63,994 bases of DNA from SAR92 clade bacterium (GTDB taxonomy: Bacteria; Pseudomonadota; Gammaproteobacteria; Pseudomonadales; Porticoccaceae): assembly GCA_014381985.1 (NCBI GenBank), contig JACNKP010000030.1:1-63994 (forward strand). Direction: 5' to 3'. Under the pieces are notes generated by a model. The model saw only the letters and a list, made by a program, of their open reading frames with translations, was not told the origin of the DNA and ran no database searches. How positions within the stretch are numbered: the first letter of the stretch is position 1; each line of letters opens with the position of its first letter. The translations under genes were made by a program, and so were the position numbers. This document shows positions 17,304-27,531 of this stretch, one piece after another.

Positions 17304-19676
17304 TCAATCTTGTAAGCCGTTTTCTTGAAGCTCTTGATAGAGAGTCTCGCGCCTTAGAGCAATAAACTGTTTTATGGAGATATCGCTAGCGTCACATAAA
17401 GTCGCACCTGCATCAGCATTAATAGCGGCAGGGTTATAGATAAATCCGCAGCCGTCTGGCAACCCTGCCTCAGTTTGACTAATAGCTGTTGTCACCAAGG
17501 CATCTCTTGCAGCAAGTTTAGGCCCTAACACATCCCAATCCATGTGGTTATCAAGTATCGACTTAATATCTGAGTAAAGTGCCTCTTTATTAGCTTGCTC
17601 AGAAAAAACAATATCCCATAAAATAGGATCAACACTTCCTAATTCTCGGCTCGCCCAATCAATCTTTCCCGACGAAGGAAACGCGTAAGTCCCAGCAATA
17701 TCTCGAAACGCGGCAAACCAAGACGGCAGTCCGATGGAGATGTCATGACTGTCTCTAAAAACAAAATCAAAATCATTAACCATATAAATCCATTGGTTCG
17801 TGAGCGGATTGAAATAAAGATAATAATTGTTGGCAACCCTCACATAATGATCAACAGCGCCGAAGGCAATCTCTGCGGCTTGAGCTTTAATGAAGCCAGG
17901 AATATCAAACTGCTCAGCTAACATTGAAGCGCTGGGGTAGGTTTGCACAAAACTCATGAACTCTTGCAATAAAGCCCTACCAGTAGCAATACTGCTCTTT
18001 TTACTTTTTAAGTCATAGGCTGGCTTATAAGGTCTAAATTGAGAATCATCGCCGCCATCATTAATGTCCGAATTAACAAATTGAGGGTTTAAATAATGCG
18101 CGGTGCCAAGCCACTCCTCTCTTGAGTCAGGGTCTGACTTTTCAACACCAATTTGGCAAAAATTGGGGTCTATATAAGTAACGGCGTCCTCATAGGCTAC
18201 ACAGTTTAGGTCTGCTTCTGCCGACCCCGCTAGATCTGCATTGCCACCAATTTTGAAAAGATAGCCATTTTTCCCAAAATAGCGTTTAAGAAAAGGTTTG
18301 TCGACTTGCTCGACCATTTGGTAAACACCCATGTTATAGGTTTGAGGCAGCGACCTCCCATAGAAATTGCCGTCACCACTAATATGAAACTCGACATTGG
18401 CATGGGCAACTCTGGAGGCTGGGACACCAATAGAATTTAAGATGTCGTGCGCTAAAAGTTCACGCTGATAAGACGGGTCATCTCGATTGAACCTAAACGA
18501 GAGTTTGTCCACATCCATAAACTCTCTTTTGTCGTTCTCAGGCACCTCTGCATGGTCTTTTCCAACTCTAAGATAACAAGGCGCTCCTTCAACGGCAGCA
18601 GGTTCGCCTGTCGCGTCAATACACGCATAAACACCCTCATCTTCGTCAAATTCTTCATCGAACTTAATACCAAAACTAAATCGTTTAGGCTTAGCAGTCC
18701 AATTATCGCCACCTTCGTCATACCAATATTCAGGCCATTGTCGGCTGGTGTTGCCCTTCATTTTAAAACCAACTTTTTCAAATTTTTCAATCACTGAGCC
18801 ATCGGTATCCAGATATTCAAAGTCAACTTGCCGATATATTTCACTGTGGGACCACAACGTCCATTCAGAAATGTCGCCATTGGCATCGCCCGTGCTATAA
18901 CGCGCACGCTCTGTATCTAAAACAAACCGATGCCATTCATCGACGTCCATACTGATACGGATCTTATGCAGCTTGTCTACAGCAAATAAGGGTGCTGACG
19001 CATCCGCACCACAGGCAACAGCAATCGTTTTGTCCGATGAACCAACAACCCCTTCCTCAATATCTAAAGCACACTCTTGCCGTCCGGGGTCTCTATCGAC
19101 TTTTAAGGCATAGACTGCGCCGGTCTCTAAGCCACCTTTAAAGGCAAACAGTCCGTTTTTCGCTATGGTGAGAAGCTCATCGCCCTCGCTACATTCAGTA
19201 TCGCTTTGGACCATAAAACAGCCGCTTAACTCAACATCCATATTTCGATAAGCATCCATACTGTCAATACCAATAGTAATAAAGAAAATAGGCTTAGTTA
19301 CGGTTAAATCAAAAGAGATGGAGCTGCTTAATTGACCATCAGACACACTGATCGTGATGGACGAAATTGAGTCTAAATCAGCTGTCGTCGCCGAGCCGGA
19401 TAACAATCCCGACGCTGTGTCAAAAGCGGCCCATGCAGGCATGCCGGTAATACTAAAGACCAAATTGTCACCGTCTACGTCATTTGCAGACGGGGTAAAG
19501 TTTAGCGCTTCCCCAACCCTGATCGTTGAAGTGCTTCCTGAAATAGTCGGTGCTGAATTTTGTACAACAGTGACTGGCGCACCACCACCGCCACCACCAC
19601 AAGAACTGACGACCAGCAACCACATTAAAAGCAAAGTGCTACGTTTCAAAATTGTACGATAGGGTTTTCTCATCAC
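17304..19676 (-). CDS. CotH-domain lipoprotein with Ig-like domain
   Basis: A 790-residue surface or periplasmic lipoprotein. The signal peptide ends in a lipobox-like VVSSC followed by six glycines. Residues about 40-125 form a cadherin/putative-Ig fold (NSAPTISGST...DVDGDNLVFSITG). The body is a CotH kinase-like domain: KMKGNTSR, DVDKLSFRFNRDDPSYQRELLAHDILNSIG, MGVYQMVEQVDKPFLKRYFG and YMVNDFDFVF contain the expected Lys, Arg and Asp-x-Asp elements. CotH of Bacillus phosphorylates coat proteins. Roles in marine gammaproteobacteria are unknown, though such proteins are frequent near polysaccharide loci. It is a single-gene unit. Confidence 0.85.
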   Translation of the reverse strand: MMRKPYRTILKRSTLLLMWLLVVSSCGGGGGGAPVTVVQNSAPTISGSTSTIRVGEALNFTPSANDVDGDNLVFSITGMPAWAAFDTASGLLSGSATTADLDSISSITISVSDGQLSSSISFDLTVTKPIFFITIGIDSMDAYRNMDVELSGCFMVQSDTECSEGDELLTIAKNGLFAFKGGLETGAVYALKVDRDPGRQECALDIEEGVVGSSDKTIAVACGADASAPLFAVDKLHKIRISMDVDEWHRFVLDTERARYSTGDANGDISEWTLWSHSEIYRQVDFEYLDTDGSVIEKFEKVGFKMKGNTSRQWPEYWYDEGGDNWTAKPKRFSFGIKFDEEFDEDEGVYACIDATGEPAAVEGAPCYLRVGKDHAEVPENDKREFMDVDKLSFRFNRDDPSYQRELLAHDILNSIGVPASRVAHANVEFHISGDGNFYGRSLPQTYNMGVYQMVEQVDKPFLKRYFGKNGYLFKIGGNADLAGSAEADLNCVAYEDAVTYIDPNFCQIGVEKSDPDSREEWLGTAHYLNPQFVNSDINDGGDDSQFRPYKPAYDLKSKKSSIATGRALLQEFMSFVQTYPSASMLAEQFDIPGFIKAQAAEIAFGAVDHYVRVANNYYLYFNPLTNQWIYMVNDFDFVFRDSHDISIGLPSWFAAFRDIAGTYAFPSSGKIDWASRELGSVDPILWDIVFSEQANKEALYSDIKSILDNHMDWDVLGPKLAARDALVTTAISQTEAGLPDGCGFIYNPAAINADAGATLCDASDISIKQFIALRRETLYQELQENGLQD

Positions 19677-19800
19677 AAATTTTCTCTACAATACGTCTTA
19701 GTGGCCACAACACTATGAAAGAGTATAATGTCTACAGGCACATTGGGTTAAAATTATGGCTCAGTGACTAATATAGCATTAACACTAAAGGAGAGTTTTT

Positions 19801-20322
19801 TTGAAACCAAGTATTTCCCTAGCCTACTTCATTGCGGCCCTGTGGGCTGGCATGGCATTCGCCCAGAGCCCTGCCAACGACACTACACCGGCTGACCCTT
19901 GTCTTTCGACCAATTCTGACCTGGGTGACTCAGCCTTTTGGGCGGTGACCGCGATCGAACAGTTTGCCGACAAACAATATGCTGCTGCCGTGGATACCGT
20001 AGACGCCTGCTTCATGCAGTGGGGCCCCGAGGCTGGGCACAAACAGAAAAAAATGCACGATGACAAAACCAGTTGCCCGCGTACCGGCAAAGTCAGTGAC
20101 ACAACCAAAAAGAAAATCGAACAAAACTATCTGATGAATGATGTCTCTATGGCGCTCTGGGCAAAGGCTAGCTCACTGCATAAATTAGGTGACATTGAGT
20201 CGGCAAAAGAGACTTACTCCCAGTGCATCTACATGACCTGTGGCCGCGCTTGGGACCCCAAAGGATGGTACTGGAGCCCAGCACAAGACTGCGCCAAAAA
20301 AGTACGTAAACTTCTAAAATAG
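19801..20322 (+). CDS. Hypothetical secreted protein with TPR-like C-terminus
   Basis: A 173-residue exported protein. The TTG start is set by AAGGAGA about eight bases upstream, and a signal peptide follows (LAYFIAALWAGMAFA, cleaved before QSPAND). The mature protein has seven cysteines, suggesting periplasmic disulfides. The segment MALWAKASSLHKLGDIESAKETYSQCIYMTCG reads like a tetratricopeptide helix pair, followed by GRAWDPKGWYWSPAQDCAKK. Similar domains are sometimes labelled beta-glucanase-associated, which I cannot verify. It is followed by a terminator at 20367. Confidence 0.7.
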   Translation: MKPSISLAYFIAALWAGMAFAQSPANDTTPADPCLSTNSDLGDSAFWAVTAIEQFADKQYAAAVDTVDACFMQWGPEAGHKQKKMHDDKTSCPRTGKVSDTTKKKIEQNYLMNDVSMALWAKASSLHKLGDIESAKETYSQCIYMTCGRAWDPKGWYWSPAQDCAKKVRKLLK

Positions 20323-20366
20323 ATACCATAACGCCTTTGCGGCAACTAACCCTGGGTATCACCCAC

Positions 20367-20398
20367 AATAAAGGCCACCCTTTGGGGTGGCCTTTATT
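20367..20398. terminator. Bidirectional rho-independent terminator
   Basis: Perfect 14-base inverted repeat AATAAAGGCCACCC / GGGTGGCCTTTATT with a TTTG loop, between the convergent secreted-protein gene and the small membrane-protein gene. Confidence 0.92.
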
Positions 20399-20427
20399 TA
20401 TTCGTCTAACGCTTTAGATCAAACTAT

Positions 20428-20820
20428 TTACTTCTTTGGTTGCATCCAAAGTGGCAAAAACGCGATCAGGAAACCAGACACTATGAATGCAATGGCTACC
20501 GGGTGGGGCATGGTTGCCATTTCGCCACCATATTGCGCAACAAAACCTTTAGCGATAGGACTCGCTGCATCACCCAGTGATGCCATGGCATTTGCATGAC
20601 CAATCCATTGATTAGCAACGTTAGTCAATATAGTCCAATTCATCGCTAAGACTGACAATGAAAAGACTGAGCAAATGACTTTAGCACTGACTGGAGCTTC
20701 TTTTTCGACCATAACGCTACAAAACCTAGCCGCAACCCAAATAGCCACGATAATAGCAAGAAGTAATGTAGCATTAGCACCACGTGAAGCTTGAAATGTC
20801 GCCCAAATTTCTGATTCCAT
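20428..20820 (-). CDS. Hypothetical three-helix membrane protein
   Basis: A 130-residue protein with three hydrophobic segments at roughly 17-36, 46-66 and 106-126 and a short basic tail (MQPKK). GGAGAAAATC precedes the ATG, a good ribosome-binding site. The middle loop (ANQWIGHANAMASLGDAASPIAKGFVAQYGG) is small-residue rich. I recognise no family. It is a monocistronic gene with a strong terminator behind it. Confidence 0.7.
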   Translation of the reverse strand: MESEIWATFQASRGANATLLLAIIVAIWVAARFCSVMVEKEAPVSAKVICSVFSLSVLAMNWTILTNVANQWIGHANAMASLGDAASPIAKGFVAQYGGEMATMPHPVAIAFIVSGFLIAFLPLWMQPKK

Positions 20821-20971
20821 GATTTTCTCCGATAGTTATTATTTTGAAGTTGAGTCAGGAGGTTAGACTAATTGTTAGCTAATTACCAATGAATAGAATA
20901 AGGTCATGGTTGGCTATTGGTTAACCTGCGCGTAGCGCATTGCTTTATTTGTAAGGTGGTCGTGCCTTTAC

Positions 20972-22858
20972 TTAAGTACTATTTGTATTGGCATAACGGG
21001 AAATAATCTCAATAAAATCTGCCCCGTACTTCTCCAACTTACTGTCCCCCACACCGGTAATGGTTAATAACTCTGATCCCGACATAGGCATAATATCGAG
21101 CATCTCTTTTAAGGTAGCATCGTGAAAAATTAAATAGGGCGGTACATTGTGCTCTTCGGCAAGATATTTTCTGCAGTCCCGCAACTCGTCCCACAATTCT
21201 TGATCTTCGGGAGGAATCTGGGTTTTTTTGTAAGACTTTGCCGACCCCTTTTTAGCCGTCGGCGCTTTAATCTCATCTTTGCGCAGATGCAGCAACTGCT
21301 CGCCCTTTAACACCGGCCGACAAAGGTCTGTGAGTTGCAGTGCGCTGTAGCCTTCAAGATCAACCCGCAAAAAACCCCGCACCACTAGCTGACGAATCAC
21401 TGAGCGCCACTGGGCTTCATGGATGTCGCTGCCAATACCAAAGGTACTTAGCTCTTGATGACTATGCTGCAAGACTTTTTCATTTTCTTTGCCCTGCAGT
21501 ACATCCATAACGTGCACCACACCAAAGCGCTGGCCGGTGCGATAAATGCAAGATAATACTTTTTGTGCAGCTTCGGTAGCGTCCCAGGTCACTGGTGGCA
21601 GCTGACAGTTGTCGCAGTTGCCACATTGGTTGGGGGCCTCATCGGCAAAATAACTAAGCAGCACTTTGCGGCGGCAGCTGGTGACTTCACAGAGACCCAA
21701 CATGGCGTCGAGTTTATGCCGCTCGGCCCGCTTAAATTGTTCGGACCCATCCGACCCCTGGGCCATTTGTTGCAAGCGCACTACGTCCTGTAAGCCATAG
21801 ATCATCCACGCGTCAGCAGGGTGACCATCACGCCCTGCTCGTCCGGTTTCCTGATAATAGGCTTCGATGCTTTTGGGTAAGTCTAGATGGGCAACAAACC
21901 GCACATCCGGCTTGTCGATGCCCATACCAAAGGCAATGGTGGCAACAATAATTACCCCATCTTCACGTAAAAAGCGGTTTTGGTGTGTTTGCCGTAATTG
22001 CGCTGGCAACCCAGCATGGTAGGGCAAGGCAGTAAAGCCCTCGTCACTCAACCAACGTGCTGTGTCTTCCACTTTTTTACGCGACAAACAATAGACAATG
22101 CCGGCCTCCTGTTTGCGCTGCTGTAAAAAGGCCAATAGCTGTTTTTTCGGGGTGGTTTTGTTGGCAATAGCATAACGAATATTGGGCCTGTCAAAACCGC
22201 TGATATAGGCATTGGCCTCAGTGAGAGACAGACGCTCAATAATCTCTTTGCGGGTGCGGATATCGGCTGTGGCGGTGAGCGCGATGCGCGGTATATTTGG
22301 AAAGCGCTCGCTCAACAAACTTAGGGATAGGTAGTCGGCACGAAAGTCATGGCCCCACTGGGATACACAATGGGCCTCATCAATAGCAAACAGTGCCAGC
22401 TGACAGCGGCTTAAAAGGTCGAGGGTATACGACTGTATTAACCTTTCTGGAGCAACATACAGTAAATCTAACTGCCCCGACAAGAGCTCTTGCTCAATCT
22501 TATTCTGGTCACTGTGGGACAGAGTAGAATTTAAAAATGCCGCCTTGACACCAAGTTGTTGCATGGCTCCCACTTGATCCTGCATCAGAGCGATTAAGGG
22601 CGAGATAATAATCCCCACACCGTCACGCAATAATGACGGAATTTGATAGCAGAGGGATTTACCTCCACCGGTGGGCATTAACACCAGGGCATTATTGCCG
22701 GCGCTAACATGCTCAATAATCTCAGCCTGGTGACCGCGAAAACTGTCATAGCCATACAGGCTATTTAATATCTCGACTGCCTTTTGCATCATGTTGTGAT
22801 TGTCTGTTGTTGAAGAACCCCAACCCTTTCGGGCGATGACGACACTAGCTTTAATCAC
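20972..22858 (-). CDS. recQ: ATP-dependent DNA helicase RecQ
   Basis: A superfamily 2 DNA helicase in recombination and repair, unwinding 3'-5'. It shows Walker A in [13 protein letters not shown], the DEAH box, ALTATAD, the motif [27 protein letters not shown] and [11 protein letters not shown] zinc-binding RQC region follows with cysteines ([10 protein letters not shown]...[10 protein letters not shown]), then a winged helix, and a C-terminal HRDC-like domain ending near residue 620. The first 22 residues of the long frame do not look like RecQ. The likely start is M23 or M24 (22792 or 22789), giving [19 protein letters not shown], which aligns with the usual N-terminus. Confidence 0.96.
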   Translation of the reverse strand: MIKASVVIARKGWGSSTTDNHNMMQKAVEILNSLYGYDSFRGHQAEIIEHVSAGNNALVLMPTGGGKSLCYQIPSLLRDGVGIIISPLIALMQDQVGAMQQLGVKAAFLNSTLSHSDQNKIEQELLSGQLDLLYVAPERLIQSYTLDLLSRCQLALFAIDEAHCVSQWGHDFRADYLSLSLLSERFPNIPRIALTATADIRTRKEIIERLSLTEANAYISGFDRPNIRYAIANKTTPKKQLLAFLQQRKQEAGIVYCLSRKKVEDTARWLSDEGFTALPYHAGLPAQLRQTHQNRFLREDGVIIVATIAFGMGIDKPDVRFVAHLDLPKSIEAYYQETGRAGRDGHPADAWMIYGLQDVVRLQQMAQGSDGSEQFKRAERHKLDAMLGLCEVTSCRRKVLLSYFADEAPNQCGNCDNCQLPPVTWDATEAAQKVLSCIYRTGQRFGVVHVMDVLQGKENEKVLQHSHQELSTFGIGSDIHEAQWRSVIRQLVVRGFLRVDLEGYSALQLTDLCRPVLKGEQLLHLRKDEIKAPTAKKGSAKSYKKTQIPPEDQELWDELRDCRKYLAEEHNVPPYLIFHDATLKEMLDIMPMSGSELLTITGVGDSKLEKYGADFIEIISRYANTNST

Positions 22859-22923
22859 GCGCTCAACGATATGAGTCGATCACTGATATAGCGACAAAAA
22901 GCCTTTCTATTAATCTATCAATT

Positions 22924-23982
22924 TTATTTTTGGCGACGTCTTGCCCGGCCTGACGATTTGTGGCCTGGTCCCGCAGCACCACCCGCAATACTTAAGTCTC
23001 CGGCCATTTGAGCTTGGGCTCCACTAGTAATAACGCCTAACTCTGTCTGTATTCGCTCTAGATCTGGCGTACCGCCTTTGCTATAAGTGTCCATCGCATG
23101 TCGCATAACAGCAACATGTTCAGGAGAGGTGCCACAGCAACCGCCGATGATTCGAGCACCTGCGTCCATCGCCATCCGGGTATAGTTGGCCATTAATTCT
23201 GGCGTGCCGCTATAACAAATTTCGCCATCAACCCATTCGGGAATACCACAGTTACCTTTTGCAACGAGTATAGGTTCTGCGCCAGCTATATCCGCCGCTT
23301 GCTGCATGTTAATAATGGCGGCTATGACCTCAGCAGCACCAAGCCCACAGTTGGTTCCATAGGCAGCTAAGGGAGTACACAGCTCAGTTTGTAGCTGGAC
23401 AATATCAGATGGCGTAATGCCCATCATGGTTCGACCATTCGTCTCAATACTCAGGGTTAGTACGATAGGCAGCCCAGTGACACTTGCTCCTCGCACTGCA
23501 GCATGACACTCTTCAAGGGAAGATAGGGTTTCGATCCAGAGAATGTCTGCACCCCCTTCCTTGAGCGCCATAGCTTGCTCTGCAAACGCAATTTCACCTT
23601 CTTCTATAGTCATTAGCCCAGCTGGAGCAAAGATTTCACCCGTCGGCCCCATGGAGCCGGCCACCACGACATCGCGGCCACTAGCAGCAATCTCTTTGAC
23701 TAAAATTTGGGCTGCTGCACGATTAAACTCTGTGACACGATCTTGTGCATCATGCAGCTTCAACCTATAGCTATTCCCACCAAAGGTATTGGTTAAAACA
23801 ATATCTGACCCAGCATCTATAAACGATCGGTAGTGGGAGGCAACACGTTCTGGAAAGTCGGTATTCCAAAACTCAGGTGAGTCACCTGACTGTAAGCCTA
23901 ATGCAAATAAGTTAGTGCCGGTGGCTCCATCGATCAACAACGTTTGTTTTTCATTGAGCAATCTTAAAAATATATTATCCAT
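22924..23982 (-). CDS. Homocysteine/betaine-type S-methyltransferase
   Basis: A 352-residue zinc-dependent methyltransferase of the BHMT/MetH-N family. DGATGTNLFALG opens the barrel. The zinc cysteines are in YGTNCG and the C-terminal GGCCGTSPEH pair. It transfers a methyl group from a donor such as betaine, DMSP or S-methylmethionine to homocysteine, forming methionine. There is no cobalamin domain, so it is not a full MetH. A basic tail (SSGRARRRQK) is unusual. It has a single-gene context 65 bases downstream of the recQ start on the same strand. The methyl donor cannot be read from the sequence. Betaine or DMSP would suit a marine bacterium. Confidence 0.88.
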   Translation of the reverse strand: MDNIFLRLLNEKQTLLIDGATGTNLFALGLQSGDSPEFWNTDFPERVASHYRSFIDAGSDIVLTNTFGGNSYRLKLHDAQDRVTEFNRAAAQILVKEIAASGRDVVVAGSMGPTGEIFAPAGLMTIEEGEIAFAEQAMALKEGGADILWIETLSSLEECHAAVRGASVTGLPIVLTLSIETNGRTMMGITPSDIVQLQTELCTPLAAYGTNCGLGAAEVIAAIINMQQAADIAGAEPILVAKGNCGIPEWVDGEICYSGTPELMANYTRMAMDAGARIIGGCCGTSPEHVAVMRHAMDTYSKGGTPDLERIQTELGVITSGAQAQMAGDLSIAGGAAGPGHKSSGRARRRQK

Positions 23983-24137
23983 TGATAAGTCACGCTATCT
24001 ATAAAAAGGTTTAGTAAAAAGAGCATACTTAGATGAGGTAAAAACGGCCAACAATGTAGGGCTTCTTATGGATTTTAGTATACACCGACCTTAAATAAGA
24101 CGCCTAAAAGTTTCGCTATTTTGGTGAGCTAACAATG

Positions 24138-24162
24138 GCTTTTGTTACATCCTTTGTTACAT
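24138..24162 (+). repeat. Copy of the TTTTGTTACAT-CTTTGTTACAT direct-repeat motif
   Basis: Contains two TTTGTTACAT units 13 bases apart. The same 25-base double unit occurs at 39597-39621 (one mismatch in the spacer base) and 47784-47808. Here it lies just after the phytanoyl-CoA dioxygenase stop (24173) without the rest of the repeat found at the other two sites. Confidence 0.6.
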
Positions 24163-24172
24163 GGCACCTTGA

Positions 24173-25060
24173 TCAATCAGGAAATTTGAGCAATCGCTCA
24201 GCATGCCCCCCATCCACATAGCCCATAAATGCAGAATGGATATTGTAGCCAATCAACTGGCGGGTGCGCTCAGGCAGCGTTGCCACAATCGAGCGCGGCA
24301 CAGCAGCCATCATATTCTCCAGTTGCCGCGCCCAGCCCACACAGTACTGAGGTGTCACAATCAGCCTATTAGCATTAGATTGGTTGGCCCCACCGCGATG
24401 AATCAATGTACCTTTGACAATCATTAACGATCCAGCAGTCAAGGTTATCTTGACTGCATCTGGATGCGGCTGAGGATCTTCGTTGGGGTCCATAGAAGCT
24501 GTCTTGGAAATAGTTTGGAAATCACCGGGCAAAGGCGCCTTGTGCTGACCCTCACCCCACAGGTGACTGCCAGGAATAATATCTGTGGCGCCATTCTCTT
24601 CAGTGGTGTCATCGATTGCCCAAAAAGCACTCAACCCATAGGCCGGCCGTGGCCGTGGCACAAAAATATCGAAATCATCATGGTGCCATGGTTGTGCAGT
24701 TTCACCCGGCTGTAAGTTAACAGCCAGAAGGGACGACAGTAAACAGCTATCACCCAAATCGGCTTCAGCAAACGCCAACACCAGTGGATGGGTAGCCATA
24801 TCTGAGAACACCTCGGGCGCCTTAGCCAGTAATGCGTAAACACGGTTTGACTGAAACCCTTCAAAATTATTGCGCCCGAGCTTATTCAGATAAGGCTGCA
24901 GTGCTTCGCGAACAAACTCAACCTTATCGATTGGCATAACATTTTCAAAAACCAGATAGCCTTTGCTGTCATATTCACTTTTTAAATCTTCAAAGGTGCG
25001 CCCTTGCAACCAAGGTGAAAGTGCGCTGTGATCGACCAACTCAATTTCGTGATAAGCCAT
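24173..25060 (-). CDS. Phytanoyl-CoA dioxygenase (PhyH) family protein
   Basis: A 295-residue Fe(II)/2-oxoglutarate-dependent oxygenase. The iron ligands are His and Asp of PWHHDDFD and the distal His of GTLIHRGGANQS, with an Arg in NANRLIVTPQY to hold 2-oxoglutarate. ENGATDIIPGSH is the typical PhyH substrate-loop motif. The family hydroxylates many small molecules (phytanoyl-CoA, ectoine, quorum signals), so the substrate is open. The upstream 400 bases (25061-25468) contain no gene or structure that I can recognise. Confidence 0.9.
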   Translation of the reverse strand: MAYHEIELVDHSALSPWLQGRTFEDLKSEYDSKGYLVFENVMPIDKVEFVREALQPYLNKLGRNNFEGFQSNRVYALLAKAPEVFSDMATHPLVLAFAEADLGDSCLLSSLLAVNLQPGETAQPWHHDDFDIFVPRPRPAYGLSAFWAIDDTTEENGATDIIPGSHLWGEGQHKAPLPGDFQTISKTASMDPNEDPQPHPDAVKITLTAGSLMIVKGTLIHRGGANQSNANRLIVTPQYCVGWARQLENMMAAVPRSIVATLPERTRQLIGYNIHSAFMGYVDGGHAERLLKFPD

Positions 25061-25468
25061 GTTCGATATCCATTCTTATTATTCTGCCATGACCGCAGTA
25101 ACCGAGACCAAGTGCCGGTGACTTTGCGGATAAGTTAAATTTGTTTTTCCATTCTATCACGCGGTACAGTGACTTTTAGAAGCCAATGATTACCTTAGTT
25201 TTAACTGATAATGGCTAATAAAACATAGCAGTGCAGAGCTCGAATAGCCCAGCATTTCGCCGGCCATAGGCAAAGTGCTTGCCGTAGCTATATCTAGATC
25301 TGCAGGAATAAGGCCTCACCGAAACTGTGATTCTTTTTGCCACCAGAGCATTCTTGCTCTGTCACGGGACTTTCCCCTACTGTCTTTGAAAGCCTTACCC
25401 AGAGGTGGCCGTAGCACATGGGAACCTATTTGACATGATTGACAGGGTTTTACTAGCAGCTATAAATG

Positions 25469-27433
25469 TTAGCGCAGTAGTTCAGTAATATTTCTAAATT
25501 GCTCTAATGCCTCGGGATTGGCCAGAGCATCAGTATTAGTAACCGTTTCTCCATGTACTACTTTGCGAACGGCTAGCTCCACTATTTTGCCGCTAATAGT
25601 CCGTGGAATGTCGCTGACAGCAATGATTTTTGCTGGCACATGGCGCGGTGTAGTCTCGCTGCGAATAGTCTGGCGAATAGTCTGCTGCAGTTCATCGTCG
25701 AGATCGACCCCTGCGCGCAAAACTACAAATAACACCACCCGCACATCATTGTCCCAGTTCTGGCCAATACAGATACTGTCAACTACATCATCGAGCTTCT
25801 CCACCTGACGGTAAATTTCCGCGGTGCCGATTCGGACGCCACCAGGATTCAGCACTGCGTCCGAGCGGCCATGAATGATCACACCATTGTGCACAGTGAT
25901 TTCACCATAATCGCCCTGGGCCCAGATGCCGGGATAAGTTTCAAAATAGGCGCTTAAGTACTTTTTATTTTCGGGGTCATTCCAGAAATAGATTGGTGCA
26001 TTAGGGAAGGGTTTACTGCACACCAGCTCGCCTTTTTGTTCGGTGATTGAGTTGCCATGGTCATCCCATATCTCTACTGCCATACCAAGCCCATGACACT
26101 GAATCTCGCCTTCCCATACTGGCATGCAAGGATTGCCAAGCACAAAGCAGGAAATAATATCAGTACCGCCAGAAATAGAGGCAAGACAGAGATCGCTTTT
26201 TATATCACGATAGACATAGTGAAAGCTTTCATGCAAGAGTGGCGATCCAGTGGAGAGGAGCGTTTTTAAATGTTCCAACTTATGGGTCTCTCGCGGCACC
26301 ACTCCAGCCTTTTCCAGTGCGCTGATATATTTGGCGCTGATCCCAAATATACTCACTTGCTCCTCTTCAGCCATATCGATCAATGACTTAGCCTCTGGGT
26401 AAAACGGCGATCCGTCATAGAGCACTAGAGTTGCTTCCGAGGCCAGTCCGCTGACCAGCCAATTCCACATCATCCATCCGCAAGTAGTGAAATAAAACAG
26501 CCTGTCGACGGGCTTTAGGTCAGTGTGTAGCTGCTGTTCTTTGAGATGTTGAATCAAAGTGCCGCCCGCACTGTGGACAATGCACTTAGGTACGCCAGTA
26601 GTGCCAGAAGAATACATAATATAAAGCGGATGATTAAACGGTAGCTGCTCAAAAATCAATTCCGCACCATGATGGACCGACAAAAAATCGTCAAATAAAA
26701 CGCCATTGGAAATACTATCTATAGAGGGTGTATCGCGGGCTACCGGCACCACCACCACCTGAACAATGCTATCAATCTTGCCACAAATTTCCTCGATACG
26801 CGGCAGTGAGTCGATGGTTTTACCGTTATAAAAATAACCATCACAGCCAAACAGTACCTTGGGTTCAATCTGCCCAAAGCGATCCATGACGCCATTGATA
26901 CCAAAGTCTGGTGAGCAAGAAGACCAGATCGCACCGATGCTGACAGTGGCCAACATGGCAACAATCGTTTCGGGGATATTAGGCATAAACCCAGCCACCC
27001 GATCGCCACTGACGACACCCAGTTGACGCAGTCCCGCAGCGCATTCAGATACCTGCTGATAGAGCTGGCTATAGCTGAGGGTTTTGCGTGAGCCGTTTTC
27101 AAGTCGTGAGATCAGAGCGAGTTTGTCACTGCGATTGCGCAATAGGTTTTCTGCATAATTGAGTCGCGCGCCCTCGAACCAAATAGCCCCCAGAAATTTT
27201 TCACCATTGCTTAGCACGCTGTCCCAGTCCCGCGATGCATGAATATCAGAAAACTGCCAGACCTGCTCCCAGAAAAGCTTGGGCTGCTCAACTGACCATC
27301 GATGCAGTTGCTGATAGTCGTCAAAGCTTAAACCAAGCTTGTGCTCAATTTGCTCACCAAAGCGCTTCAAGTTACTGGCATTAATACGCCCAACGCTCGG
27401 TTGCCAGAGTGGTTGCTTGATGTTGTCGATCAT
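25469..27433 (-). CDS. aacS: Acetoacetyl-CoA synthetase
   Basis: A 654-residue acyl-adenylate enzyme with the acetoacetate-CoA ligase layout. N-terminal LWQPSVGRINASNLKRF is followed by ANL-superfamily motifs: YIMYSSGTTGVPKCIVHSAG (P-loop), TTCGWMMWNWLVSGL, GGTDIISCFVLG, and the C-terminal catalytic lysine in PRTISGKIVELAVRK. It converts acetoacetate, ATP and CoA to acetoacetyl-CoA. The neighbouring tyrosine pathway releases acetoacetate, and a LysR regulator is transcribed divergently 98 bases away, so local control is likely. Confidence 0.95.
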   Translation of the reverse strand: MIDNIKQPLWQPSVGRINASNLKRFGEQIEHKLGLSFDDYQQLHRWSVEQPKLFWEQVWQFSDIHASRDWDSVLSNGEKFLGAIWFEGARLNYAENLLRNRSDKLALISRLENGSRKTLSYSQLYQQVSECAAGLRQLGVVSGDRVAGFMPNIPETIVAMLATVSIGAIWSSCSPDFGINGVMDRFGQIEPKVLFGCDGYFYNGKTIDSLPRIEEICGKIDSIVQVVVVPVARDTPSIDSISNGVLFDDFLSVHHGAELIFEQLPFNHPLYIMYSSGTTGVPKCIVHSAGGTLIQHLKEQQLHTDLKPVDRLFYFTTCGWMMWNWLVSGLASEATLVLYDGSPFYPEAKSLIDMAEEEQVSIFGISAKYISALEKAGVVPRETHKLEHLKTLLSTGSPLLHESFHYVYRDIKSDLCLASISGGTDIISCFVLGNPCMPVWEGEIQCHGLGMAVEIWDDHGNSITEQKGELVCSKPFPNAPIYFWNDPENKKYLSAYFETYPGIWAQGDYGEITVHNGVIIHGRSDAVLNPGGVRIGTAEIYRQVEKLDDVVDSICIGQNWDNDVRVVLFVVLRAGVDLDDELQQTIRQTIRSETTPRHVPAKIIAVSDIPRTISGKIVELAVRKVVHGETVTNTDALANPEALEQFRNITELLR

Positions 27434-27531
27434 TCGTTGAATCTCTTAGAGTCAAGATGGGTTGACCTAGAATGCCAGAGCCCTATAATTAACTCAAATT
27501 GTATAAATTAAATAATTAATAGATTTATATT

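Noticed and set aside
19585-19601. CCACCACCG-type short repeat
   Set aside because: It encodes the glycine linker after the lipobox of the CotH lipoprotein and needs no other explanation.
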